A DNA stretch of 64,000 bases from Buxus sempervirens (taxonomy: Eukaryota; Streptophyta; Magnoliopsida; Buxales; Buxaceae). The notes under the pieces are model-generated. The model had not been told where the DNA came from and made no database searches. It saw nothing but the letters and a program-made list of their open reading frames with translations. The stretch lies in the NCBI GenBank assembly GCA_947561395.2, contig OX387183.1, forward strand, positions 30,492,853 to 30,556,852, read 5' to 3'. How positions within the stretch are numbered: position 1 is the stretch's first letter; the number at the start of each line of letters is the position of its first letter. Of this stretch, positions 11,600 to 21,857 are shown in pieces. The translations under genes and the position numbers were made by a program.

Positions 11600-13560
11600 A
11601 GTAGGTATGGTAAGTATAAATACTTAAAGTAGTTGCTTCGTAGGTTTCGTTTCGCACACATCGAGATTGAAGGAGATCACGGCTGTTTGTTCTAGGGTTT
11701 TGTGAGAGGAGCTGACTTGTGGGTTTTCATTGTCGCTAAGAGAAGTTTCGAAGATCGTCCTTGCGAAGAAAGTTCAGAGGGTCGACTGATGGACTTGCGA
11801 ACAGTGGATTGAAGGAGGATCTATTGGGGGCTTTGCTGTTCGAGTAGTTGTTGCAAGGATTTTGAGCGTGCAAGAGGTGAGTAGCATCGTTTTAATCTGG
11901 TTTTGGTTTTGATCATTGAGTTTAGTCGTATTACATAAGTTTTTGGAAAATACAGTTTCGAACGTGAGTTTTTGGAAGGATTTTTAGAGATAAATTTTGA
12001 TGTGTTTAGAATAATTTCGAAGCTTGTTTAAACGTCCTTTGGGGATAGTAGAAGGTTAGGAAAATTGTTACAGAGGTCAAATTTTTGGTCAGTCATGGAG
12101 ATTTGGAAATAACAGAGAGTTGAAACTCGTAGGGGGTGTCTGCCGGGTTGGCAGCTACCTAGCGCCAACTAGTTTAGTCAGCGCGAGAGGTTGTTTTAGT
12201 TCTCACCAAGCTCGCGCTCAACTTGCGCCGAGTGTTTTCGTTAGCGCGAGATCGATTCTTAGTATCCGCCAAGTTCGCGCCCATCTCTCATCTAGTTTAA
12301 TTTCAGTTAGCGCGAAGTGTATTTGTATAACCGAGTTATCGCCGAAAGCGCCAGAGGTCAACGCAAACCCTAAGACTTAGCCGAAATGTGGATTTGACCA
12401 AATAAAGCTAGATTTCGATATTTTGAGGGTTCAATCACTTAGCCGATGACTTGTTTAGGATCTTAGAAATACTGTTACCTGTTCAAACAACCTGAGATTA
12501 TTAAGTGGAATTATTGGTGATCCTTAGGAGTTTCTGAAGTAAATTTTAAGGGATATCGGTAGGTTATGTTACTGTTCCTAACACTAGGAGTTCATGATTT
12601 AGATCTCTCTTTTGTTATACACTGTTCTTGATTGAGAATTTATTTAACCTGGTTTTACTTGATTGAAAGTTCTAAAATGTATTTGTAAAGTTTATCTTGG
12701 TGTGAGTAAATGGGTTTTATTACCAAAGGTCTTGTGTTCTGGGATGGGAATAATCACTGAAAGTACATGAGGTACTGTTCTAGTCCAGAGGGACATGTGT
12801 TGAGCTGTGTTGTGTGGTGCATGATGATGAGTATTGTTGATTTAATATGATGTCAGAGTTGAGTATTATAGGATGGTTTTCTGTTTTGGTTTAGTTTGTC
12901 TTGGATCCATGCTTAAGCTTAGTAATGTGATGGTATTGTTGGTTGTTGTAATTGCATGGCCTTGTGTGTTGCCACGACCGGTGTAGAGCAGCCAAAAACC
13001 CTGAGTAGGCTTGGTTGTCAATGCCGAAACCTGAGGAGTAGGCCGGCATTGGATGACGAATTCTGAGTAGGCTTGGTTGTCAATGCCGAAACCCGGGGAG
13101 TAGGCCGGCATTGGATGACGAAACCTTGAGTAGGCTTGGTTGTCAATGCCGAAACCCGGGGAGTAGGCCGGCATTGGATGACGAAACCCTGAGTAGGCCG
13201 GAACTGTGTACATGGAGGTGTGGAGTGTCTACTTGGCATGTTAATTAATCAACTTAACAATAGTCATGACCATTGACCATTCAAAGTGTTGTCGGTGTTG
13301 TTATTGAAATGTGATTGGAAACTGTTATTGGTTTTTGGATTTAAACTTGGAAATTGTCTTGGTTGCTTTAATCGTACTGGTTATTTATCGATGCATAATT
13401 TGAACTGTTGTTAACTATTTTCTGCATGCATTATGCTACTCGCTAAGATATTTGTATCTCACTTTTTTGTTTTTGTTTTGTTTTCAGATACTCTAGGTGA
13501 GGAGACTACTGGGGTAGATCTGACTGAGACATATAGAGAGGAAGATTACTATTACATTCC
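11600..13560 (+). other. Possible transcription unit or LTR interior with TATA box and 3' splice site
   Basis: A good TATA motif (AAGTATAAATACTT, about 11612-11625) is followed by GT/GA-rich leader-like sequence with GAGGTGAGT at about 11875, a plausible 5' splice site. Much later there is a pyrimidine tract ending in TTTTCAG at about 13488. Reading on from it gives a short acidic tail (DTLGEETTGVDL..., REEDYYYIP) ending in TAG near 13564. I do not recognise the product. It could be a leader exon, intron and last exon of an element-borne transcript, or chance. The 3' splice site and acidic tail are the more persuasive parts. Confidence 0.25.
13001..13205. repeat. 62-63 bp tandem repeat, three units
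   Basis: Three consecutive units start with TGAGTAGGCTTGG (13002, 13064, 13127), and a partial fourth starts at 13190. Each contains CAATGCCGAAACC, GGAGTAGGCCGGCATTGGAT and GACGAA. Units differ at only a few bases. GCCGGCAT and ATGCCG give each unit internal dyad symmetry. The minus-strand frame through it (PTQG, NAGLLP-like repeats) is not a gene. Confidence 0.9.
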
Positions 13561-13784
13561 TTAGACCTGTAGGTTATTTTTGAATTGGACTTTTGAAATT
13601 AATTAAATTTTGGAAGTGTAATAAAGTAGTTCAAGGATGAATCATTTGATTTTAATTAAGTTGAATATTGAATTCTTAGAAAATAAAATGTTTGTGCACT
13701 CAGATATGTTTTAGTTTAGGTGATTATCCAGCAATCACAATTATTTAAGATCCTTACCTAACACTCCGTGAGACGTGTTAAACA

Positions 13785-13801
13785 TGGATCCGGGGTGTTA
13801 C
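13785..13801. mobile_element. Terminus of an unidentified LTR-type element
   Basis: The sequence ends in GATCCGGGGTGTTACA, which reads TGTAACACCCCGGATC on the minus strand, a form common at plant gypsy LTR ends. I could not find its partner terminus. It may mark the right edge of the 11600-13800 unit. Confidence 0.35.
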
Positions 13802-14478
13802 AGAGACATAAGCCTACAAGGGTCTGGACCATTACTGGATCCTCGCGTGCCACGGTAAGAAACCTGTGGTGCTAATTGACTCTAGAAAACTAGGGAGATG
13901 GGTTTACCCTGCTTTCCCTAGCAATCCACGGGGCGTAGGTGCTAATACCATCCCAAGAGTCAGTTCATAGGAATCAGAAGGGTGGCTGCTAGAGAGGTCT
14001 AAGTTTTGGAAGAGAAGGTGCAATATCCGCATTCACTCATTCATCCAGGATTGGATTATCCACGTAGTCCCCCTCATGCGTGTCACCCCACACAGTTTAT
14101 CACAAAACTTGGAAAAGAAATCCATCCATGGTGTGGTGGTGTGCCCGTGTGTGCAACTGGGCTGAGTGTTGTGTCTAATCGGATGAGATTTGACAGGATT
14201 TTGTTGATAAAGGAATTTTTACCGTCTCGTATAGTAAGGTGCAGAATTGGCCCGCAATACGAGGTTATGGGAGAGTCCCCAGGTAAGTGGAGGGCCTCAA
14301 AGGACCACTTAAATTCCACTTTCCTTAGGCAATTATCTCGTCGTTTTGATAGGACTCCTCAAAATACGCAGTTGCGTGTATCCCACGCCTTACTAAGCAA
14401 GGTAGTAAAACCCTAAAATTGACTAAAAATCCCTCTTAGGTTGACTCATTCAAACCAGGGGTTCTATTGGGCTGAGAG
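13802..14478. other. Non-coding stretch before the primer binding site
   Basis: No gene is supported. An open frame at 14006-14416 (+) has no recognisable motif and ends among stop-rich sequence. On the minus strand this is the part of element 1 immediately downstream of the primer binding site, normally untranslated leader. Confidence 0.4.
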
Positions 14479-14497
14479 GTCCCCGGCGGAGTCGCCA
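14479..14497 (-). promoter_or_regulatory. Primer binding site (tRNA-Arg type) of element 1
   Basis: On the minus strand this reads TGGCGACTCCGCCGGGGAC. Tat/Ogre-lineage elements are primed by tRNA-Arg and carry TGGCGACTCC...GGGGAC next to the 5' LTR. The LTR end (minus strand ...CATGCACACA) lies three bases away, the usual spacing. It fixes the orientation of element 1 as minus, in agreement with the gag frame. Confidence 0.78.
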
Positions 14498-14500
14498 GGC

Positions 14501-15180
14501 TGTGTGCATGGTCGCACGGGTAAAATGGGAAATTGGAGTCGCCACTGCCTGATGGTATGCAGGCAGACACCTGGGTGCTTAAGTTTGCTTAATCTGATGG
14601 TCTGCGGCTTGAGATTCTAAGTAAGTTCTCGGTTATGGTCTGGGGAAGTCCGTAGACACCCCAATCCACCCCGTCGAACGATGGCTCCTATGATTTCCTT
14701 GGTTTGAGTCAACTTTGGTTTCTTACTCACCCGATTCCTAAATCAACATGCACATTTGATTGAGTCTTGCGGGACCGCCAAAGTGGTGTGGGTCCCTTTA
14801 CTTGATTTTATATTTTTAGCTTAGAATCATCTGAGTCTGATTGGGGTGGGCCCTGTTGGAAGGCCCACGGACTCCTTGATGGGCTTGGTTAAGCCCACAT
14901 GCCCCCTAGTGGGCCTCAGTTTAGCCTGAGAGGCCCTTTGGGTTCGGTTTAATGAATTGATTTTATTTGAATTTTAAGTTGGGAATTAAATGATTTCCAT
15001 GCCAAGCTGGGCCGGGATTGCTTTGTGGGCCCTTGAGCGGGCCACACCATTGGTTGCCAAGTGATTTTTGAGTTATCTTGATTAGTTATGCCAAAATGGG
15101 CCAGGCTTGGGCTTGAAAGCCCAAGACTTCCTGAGTTAGGGTTTAGAAACCCTAACCTTTGTAAGGTTCAAAGGACTTCC
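14501..15180 (-). mobile_element. 5' LTR of element 1, left part, interrupted by element 2
   Basis: The LTR edge TGTGTGCATGG abuts the primer binding site. Positions 15047-15180 match 400-555 in the other LTR closely, including TTGATTAG-TATGCCAAAATG, CCTGAGTTAGGGTTT and TTCAAAGGACTT. The match stops at about 15180, where element 2 begins. The rest of the LTR is expected beyond the insertion and is not seen in this window. The phrase GGAGTCGCCACTGCCTG (14537) recurs at 15199 in the LTR of element 2, showing the two elements are related. Confidence 0.6.
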
Positions 15181-15194
15181 TGTGTTACATGTTT

Positions 15195-17213
15195 TATGGA
15201 GTCGCCACTACCTGAAATGGTGCAGGTAGACACCTTGTTTGATTTTTTTGATCTGCACTAGTGATTCCGGATAAGTGACCCGATTACAACCCAGGGAAGT
15301 CCTTGAACACCCTGGGTTGCCCCACCGAAATGGGTTCCCTTAAATTAGTTGGATATTTAATGGGCTCTCTTATTTATTATTTTTATTTTTAACAAATTCC
15401 AATAATAACATATCTACATTGGGAGATGTAAGATTAAACAAACAAAACTAATAATGACATTCTAAAAACAAATTCAAATAAAACATATCTAATTTCAATG
15501 CTTGTTTCATTTGCTTTTTCACTTTCTTATTATTTATTATTTATGTTTTGTTTTGTTTTCTATTGTTTTTATCATGCAAGATTAACTAATTACTAATTTA
15601 CAAGGCAAGAAAATGAGATCACTTGAACTACTTTTAACCATGGCCTAATTACTAATTTACAAAAGAAACAAAAAAAAAAATGAAACAACCTGAATTACTG
15701 CGCTATCCACATTCAAAGATTCATATCTCCCTCAATTATTAACCAAATTGTGCGAAATTTGATTCCTTAGAATCATGACTTTAAGCACTAAAATAACCTA
15801 TAGCAGTTTTCAAAAATTCATTTTCATTTAAGAGATATGAAGCTCCAAAATTTACTGTTAGACATTTCCAATTGAAAATCTGAACCAAAGAAAATTAAAA
15901 ACAAAATACCTACTCATAATGTAGGGTCTCGAGCATATTTTTAGATTAAACTAAAATAAAAATACCACAAATCTCATGAGGACTCCAGACTTGAATCAAA
16001 CTAGAACTAGGTGAAAAAAATTGGTTTATCTGGAAAATAGGTGCAAACCTAATGCAGAAAAAAAAACTCAAAACTTTACATCTTTGTCTTTTTTTTTTTT
16101 TACATGATAAAATTACCCAAAGCCATCAAACATATATACATGTCTTTCGCCAATCATGTAATCTCATCTCAAAAATTGTAATGAAAAGAGAGGTCTCATA
16201 CAATATATTAAACAAATGACTCACCTGTTATGGATTGACACTTCAAATCAGGTCTTGGAACCTTGGTGTGTCGTAAACAGCAGTTTTCCTTTCTCCCTCC
16301 TTGCTAGTAGACGTCCCTCTTCTTTTCTGCACTTCTTCCTACTTGCTGCTTTTTCTTTCAATGAACTCTCTTACTTGCTCTCTTTTTTGCTCCTGACTTC
16401 AAGCCGTTTTATAGAGGATTCCCACCCCTTCAACTTCTTAACCCCTAACATTTCCTCTTCCTCTCCTAAACCTCTCATTTCCTTAATTTCTCCTCTTCCT
16501 CTCTTAAACAACTAACCCTTCCTCTTCCTCTCTTTAAACAACTAACCCTTCCTCTTCCTCTTCCTCTCTTAAACAACTAACCCTTCCTCTTCCTCTTCCT
16601 CTTCCTCTCTCTTCCTCTCTTTAAACAACTAACCCTTCCTCTTCCTCTCTTAAACACCCTCATTCAATTAGGTTTGGTCAAAGTCTATTTTGTCCCACAT
16701 TTTTATTAGGCTTATATATATATTTTTAAGCTTTGTCTCAATATCTCAAGAGAATATGAGTTGGACCAATTCGTCCAACTCATTTCTCTTTGTTTATTTT
16801 TATTATTATTATTTTTTTAATCTTAAACTTTTATTAACTTTGTTATTTATTTGCATAAGAAACCCCATTAGGAAACTTACTTATTTACTAAAACAACCCC
16901 ACAAATTTTTAATTTATCATTGGTTACATGGCAGCCACCATGGCGTACACGTGGCTGCCATGTGGCATCCAATTTCGATTTTGTAAAAATCCCCAAACTA
17001 CCCTTTATTTATTTTATTCATAACTTAGCCGTTTGAGATCCGATTTGAGCACAGTTTGGTGCATCCGAATCAGCTAAGAATTCTCTTTATTATGGGCTTG
17101 TTAATTCAAAAAGACGGGTCCATTATAAAAACCTTGATTTACGTGCCCACATATATGCCGATTTAAGATATGCTTCTTGGGCAATTTTATGCTGCAAAAA
17201 TGGGGTGCTGACA
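15195..17213 (-). mobile_element. 3' LTR of Tat/Ogre-like element 2
   Basis: On the minus strand it starts TGTCAGCACCCC at 17213, directly after a polypurine tract, and ends ...GGCGACTCCATAAAACA at 15195. It is AT-rich and non-coding. It includes a pyrimidine-rich microsatellite (16430-16660) and, near 16920-16965, the inverted pair ATGGCAGCCACC...GTGGCTGCCAT. Similar features (TGGAGTCGCCACT near one end, GGTGCTxACA at the other) occur in the LTRs of element 1. Confidence 0.55.
16430..16660. repeat. CTTCCT-rich microsatellite with a longer repeat
   Basis: Runs of CCTCTTCCTCTT alternate with the phrase TTAAACAACTAACCC, which occurs four times, so the array has a unit of roughly 35-60 bp made of a fixed spacer and a variable (CTTCCT)n part. 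It is non-coding. Confidence 0.88.
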
Positions 17214-17233
17214 GTTGCCCCTCTTTGTCAGAG
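17214..17233 (-). promoter_or_regulatory. Polypurine tract of element 2
   Basis: On the minus strand, CTCTGACAAAGAGGGGCAAC immediately precedes the LTR start TGTCAGCACC. A run of AAAGAGGGG before TGT is typical of Tat/Ogre 3' LTRs. Compare 4024-4043. Confidence 0.7.
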
Positions 17234-17870
17234 TCACCATGGTGATGAATGACAAAGAATAAAAAGAACCCTATTTTTGCACTTTGCATTTCTGTCAACA
17301 TAACCGATGAGTCAGGTCCTTTAATGTTTTCAAAAATGCAGAAGCGCCAGTGCAAGCTCTGCGTTGCTTTGGCTCACTTCCAAGTTCTGGGGACTTTCCT
17401 TGCCATTGGGCGTTTGGAATTGTTCCCCTTTTTTAGTTTGAATTGAAAAAGATGGGTTGGACTTAGACTCACTGACTTGTTTCAGCGTTGATGCAAAAGT
17501 GCTTCAACAGTGTTCTTTTCCTGTTGTTTTTTTTTTCCATTGACTTTTGACTTCTTTTATCTTTTCACTTTTTCTTTCTTTTTTTTTTTTCTTAAGGTTC
17601 TTTTGGTTTTTTTTTTTTTTAAGTTTGAAGTTCTTTATCCCCCATGTAGGTACACTACCCCTTAACTTTATTTGGCTTCTAAAGGGTTTAAGAGTCACTG
17701 CTATCCAGCACACCGAAGAGTTCCGAATCCTAGTTCAAATCCTGTGATACAAAAGTGGGAAAATGAAAATTACAATAGGGGCCATTTGCCCAGCAGTTCT
17801 TCATTTTGTCTTCTTCTTTATGTCTTGATTCTCTATCATTTTTAGGAATGGGAACATCTTATTCAACTTT
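17234..17870 (-). other. 3' region of element 2, start
   Basis: Homologous to 4044-4500 of element 1 (GAGTCACC-TGG-GATGAA, TTGATGCAAA-GTGCTTCAACA-TGTTC). It contains T-runs at 17525-17640. No gene. Confidence 0.5.
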
Positions 17871-19170
17871 GCGGATGCGCCTTGCTCCTTAGGGACACCT
17901 TGTCCTTCAGTCTTGGGAGACGCTCTGCTCCTTTTCAGGTCTTTGCTCATTGTTCTTCAATCGGGTGGCTTTGGCCTCAACTTTTTTGCGGTTTGGAGAT
18001 TCTTTGCTCCAAGGATGCCATGTCCTTCAGTCTTGGGAGACGCCTTGCTCCTTAAGGACACATTTTCGTGTCATTCAAATGTGGAAGACGCCTTACTCCA
18101 TAGGGACACATTTCCATGTCATACAAATGTGGGAGACACCTTACTCCTTAGGGACACATTTCCGTGTCATTTAGATGTGGGAGACAACTTGCTCCTTAGG
18201 GACACATTTCTGTGTCATTCAAATGTGGGAGACGCCTTGCTCCTTAGAGACACATTTCCGTGTCCATTTAGATGTGGGAGACACCTTTCTCCGAAGGTCT
18301 TCAATCTTGGGAGACACCTTGCTCCATTAGTTTAGGAGTCGCCTTGCTCCAGGGACACCTTGCCCTTTCAATCTTGAGAGACGCCTTGCTCAATTATTTC
18401 GGAGTCGCCTTGCTCCAGGGACGCTTTGCCCTTTCTGTGAGACGCCTTCCTCTTTGTGATTGGGAGACGCCTTGCTCCTTAATTTTGGAGTCACTTTGCT
18501 CCAGGGACACCTTGCCCTTTCAGTCTTGAGAGACACCTTGCTCTCTGTGGTTGGGAGACGCCTTGCTCCTTCTATCTAAGGAGATGCTTTTCTCTCTGTG
18601 GTTGGGAGACGCCTTGCTCCTTTAGTTTCGGAGTCGCCTTGCTCCAGGGACGCCTTGCTCTCTATGGTTGGGAGACGCCTTGCTCCTTAATTTCGGAGTC
18701 ACCTTGCTCCAGGGACGCCTTGCCCCTTTCAATCTTGAGAGACGCCTTGCTCTCTGTGGTTGGGAGACACCTTGTTCTTTAATTTTGGAGTCGCCTTGCT
18801 CCAAGGACGCCTTGCCCCTTTCAGGCTTGAGAGACGCCTTGCTCTCTGTGGTTGGGAGACGCCTTGCTCCTTCTGTCTTGGGAGACGCCTTACTTCTTAT
18901 GTCTTGATTTTTGGGAGGCACCTTGCTCCTTAATTCTTCAATTTTGGGAGACATCTTGCTCCTTATGTTTTGATTTTTACGAGGCACCTTGCTCCTTCTG
19001 TCTTGGGAGATGCCTTGCTCCTGATGTCTTGATTTTTAGGAGGCACCTTGCTCCTTCTATCTTGGGAGACGCCTTGCTCCTTATGTCTTGATTTTTGGGA
19101 GGCACCCTGCTCCTTCTATCTTGGGAGACGCCTTGCTCCTTAGGGTTGGGAGACACCTTGCTCCTTCAGT
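17871..19170. repeat. Tandem array of GGGAGACGCCTTGCTCC units
   Basis: More than 20 imperfect copies of GGGAGACGCCTTGCTCCTT, joined by recurrent spacers: GGGACACATTTCCGTGTCATTCAAATGT (about 18050-18280), TCGGAGTCGCCTTGCTCCAGGGACGCCTTGCC (18330-18830) and ATGTCTTGATTTTTGGGAGGCACC (18890-19110). The spacers define three blocks, so the array grew by local amplification of different composite units. It lies in the 3' region of element 2. Tat/Ogre elements are known to carry tandem repeats between pol and the 3' LTR. Frames through it (GDALLLRDTFPC repeats) are by-products. Confidence 0.88.
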
Positions 19171-20657
19171 CTTTGCCCAACATGTGAGATGTGCTGGGGA
19201 TATCTTTGTCTTGCATCCGATATGTGAGTATACCGTGATGAATTTCTTCTGTGCCCAATGTGTGTCTACATTGTGACGATTCTATCTCGCACCCAACATG
19301 TGAGATACACTGTGGTGGCTTTGTCTGTCTGTTTCAAGTTTTGTCAGTACCTGCAAAAGTTCATATGGAGTTTAGTCAATTGGACTTTTATTTGTCCATT
19401 ATCAGAATTATGTATGCAAATTCAAACAATATCTCTTTGATTAGAATCTCTTGGGGATTCACCAAATGTTTGGAGTTCTTTTTTTTTCTTTTTTCTTCTT
19501 TTTTTTTTCTAAAGTGGGTCCATCAGCAAGACCAGTAATCCTTAGGTAAGTCACCCAACACTCTCATTTAAACTTATGAAGTGGTGCCTCCTGGCATTCC
19601 CTGTGAGGGTCTCAACATTTTTTTAATAGCATGCCCCAGGTTGGAATGAGAGGAATTGTTTTGGTTCAGGAGGTTTCTTTGGCATTGCCCTTTCCCCAGC
19701 TCTTTTGCCTTCCTCTCTTTTATTTTTCTTTTCTAGCCCTTGTCTGAGGATTGTGGAATGGTTTTTCTCTCATTGGTTCCCTCTCTCAGGTTCAGTGTCT
19801 TGCCCCACTCTGAGGGTCTTGTCAATTTCCACGGATCATGACCCAACGATCAGAGAGGACTTATCAGTAGGACAAAATGTAGGCTTTGGTTTTGGTGTTC
19901 AGAAATGAAGGATAAACGGACTCAAACCCTATATAGCTTCATTCTATGGGTAACCATTATGTCTAGCAAAAGTTCTTCTGTCCTTTTGTTCTGTCATTGC
20001 CAGTTTGTCTGAGATTCAGTGTTACATTCTCTGTAATAAGAAAGGACTTCATAATAGGACTAAACGTATGCTGGGTTCAGGGGTCCGAAAGAAATGATAT
20101 GAAGGCTCAAATTTGATGAATGGGGTGAGGGCCATGTTCTGTCCATTTTTCCTGCTAAGGCTTGCTTCATCTTTTGTTCCTTTGGCCTTGGTTCCATCTT
20201 TGCTCTGTATTTCTTTTCTTCTTTTTCCATCTTTGTTCTCTTCTTTTTCTTTTTTGGGTTCTTTACCACAATCTTTGACTCTTGCTTTCAGCGTTTGCCC
20301 CAGCTTTTGTTTTTTTTTTCTTCTTCCTTTTTTTTTCAAGGGATTGCCCAAGTTCTTTCTTTGCATTCTTATTTTCTAGGGTTTACCCCGTTCCTCCTGT
20401 TTTTGCCCCCTTTGTTTTTAGGGTGCTTTTCGCTTTGCCCTATCTTCACCTTGGTCTTTCATGTGTCTCCAATTTCAGAAGCTTCATGCCCCAGTTTTGA
20501 AGACAAAACATTTTTTTTTGGTAGGGTTAATGAAGGAATTGTTAGGCTCAAAATGTGTCGCTAGGGTTTCATCTTGTGTCAGATGATTTTTGGAGAAAAT
20601 CAAAGATGGCCTTTCATCCTTTTTACAAAGAATGTAATACTTATTTGTCTTTGCACA
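19171..20657 (-). other. 3' region of element 2, remainder
   Basis: Homologous to 5400-6200 and 6900-7000 of element 1 (CAGAGAGGACTTATCAGTAGGAC, AGAAAGGACTTCATAATAGGAC, GATGGCCTTTCATCCTTT). A degenerate ACATGTGAGAT repeat lies at 19176-19310. No gene; C/T-rich low-complexity sequence dominates 20130-20360. LINE C begins at about 20658 and the rest of element 2 is not found. Confidence 0.5.
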
Positions 20658-20663
20658 ATACAT

Positions 20664-21080
20664 CAAAAGCTTCTCACCCGAGATAGGCTAGCCAAATGGG
20701 GTGTAGCCCACCAGAAATCCTGTGTTTTTTGCAGGAGGGAGAACGAGACTATCAACCACCTCCTCTTCTCTTGCTCTTACAGTAAGGGTATATGGCAGCA
20801 AGTACTATCTTGGAATTGCTACTTGTATCAACCCAGATTGTGGCTTGAAACAGTGGAGTGGGCACATGCTTCTTTTGTGGGGAAGGATCCAATCTTAAAA
20901 ATTGCAAGAGTCTCATTGGGAGCTGTCGTTTATCACATATGGTTGGAAAGAAACAGGCAAGTGTTCAAGAATAGCTACCTGCTACCTGAAGTTATCATTG
21001 AAAAAATAAGGTGGGATACTCAAGCTAGGCTTGCCAATCAGGAGCTGGTGATTAAAGACACACCAAGAAGTAGACAAGTA
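20664..21080 (+). pseudogene. LINE C zf-RVT domain, first part
   Basis: Starts at HQKLLTRDRLAKWGV, includes CVFCRRENET with HLLFSC (CxxC...H...C zinc ligands) and YHIWLERNRQVF. It is open to the break after RSRQV. The frame resumes at 51051 with VNSWGLNWKFG and a TGA at 51084-51086. It is the tail of an ORF2 without endonuclease or RT. The open frame continuing past 21080 belongs to D and is a chance fusion. Confidence 0.85.
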
Positions 21081-21082
21081 TC

Positions 21083-21808
21083 TTGTTATCTCATGAGCTA
21101 CTTCACAATTATCATGTTGCATGCAATAAAGAGAAGGTTGCTGTTAAGGTTGATTTAAGGAAAGCTTATGACACAGTCTCCTGGAGATGCATTCTATCAA
21201 TCCTTCATGGGATGAATTTTCCAAGCATGTTTATCAATTGGATTGAACAGTGTATATCTACCCCGAGGTTCTCTTTATTAATAAATGGGAGTATGGTTGG
21301 ATTCTTTTCAAGTGCTAGGGGGGTTCGCCAAGGAGATCCAATTTCTCCATATTTGTTTGTGCTGACAATGGAGTTGTTCAATATGCTCATCAAGGAGGAG
21401 ACGAAAGTAGGGTTTACACATCATGCTAGATGTGAGCAACAAGATATTACACATCTGTGCTTCGCGGATGACCTGCTTATGTTTGCACAAGCCGATTCTT
21501 CATCCATTCAGTGTCTCAAGGCAGCATTACTGAGGTTGAATAGCTTGGCGGGTCTCCAGGTGAATAGTGAGAAGAGTAGCATCTTTGTGAGTGGAGTGGG
21601 GGAGGAGAAGAAACTTGAGATTGCCAATCAGTTGGGGTTTCAGTTAGCGCAGTTACCTATACGATACTTGGGACTCCCCCTAATTTCCACCAGATTAACA
21701 GCAAAAGATTGTGAGCCGCTGATTATGAGTGTCAAGTCGAAGACACAATCGTGGAAAGGAAGGGCGTTATCATATGCAGGGAGGATGACATTGGTAAAGA
21801 CAGTGCTG
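21083..21808 (+). pseudogene. LINE D reverse transcriptase segment
   Basis: About 242 codons of RT starting at LSHELLHNYH. Visible motifs: KVDLRKAYDTVSW (motif A, catalytic Asp present), GVRQGDPISPYLF, and FADD at 21471-21482 (motif C, both Asp present), then LPIRYLGLPL and LSYAGRMTLVKTVL. It carries no stop. N-terminal endonuclease and the fingers part of RT are missing through 5' truncation, and the frame is cut by F. Confidence 0.88.
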
Positions 21809-21855
21809 CGGAGGATGACATTGGTAAAGACAGTGCAGGGAGGATGACATTGGTA
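21781..21855 (+). repeat. Templated triplication at the 5' junction of LINE F
   Basis: GAGGATGACATTGGTAAAGACAGTGC occurs at 21781-21806, again at 21811-21836, and in part (GAGGATGACATTGGTA) at 21840-21855. The first copy is D's own coding sequence. The next two lie between D and the first base of F, so they are filler copied from the adjacent target during insertion. Confidence 0.88.
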
Positions 21856-21857
21856 GT

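Noticed and set aside
13001-13205. Possible CRISPR-like or tRNA-cluster array
   Set aside because: Units are contiguous without unique spacers and show no tRNA fold; it is a simple tandem repeat in a plant genome.
14006-14416. 136-codon plus-strand frame
   Set aside because: No recognisable motif; it lies on the opposite strand to the element that contains it.
16216-16986. Plus-strand frames in the AT-rich LTR of element 2
   Set aside because: Low-complexity Phe/Leu/Ser content from pyrimidine microsatellites; no motif.
17913-18529. Open frames with repeated GDALLLRDTFPC-type peptides
   Set aside because: They follow exactly the tandem DNA repeat and occur in several frames; no start context or domain supports a gene.
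21065-21158. Apparent fusion of zf-RVT with an N-terminal RT segment
   Set aside because: The junction is an insertion boundary marked by a 16-bp target-site duplication, so it is not a novel domain order.
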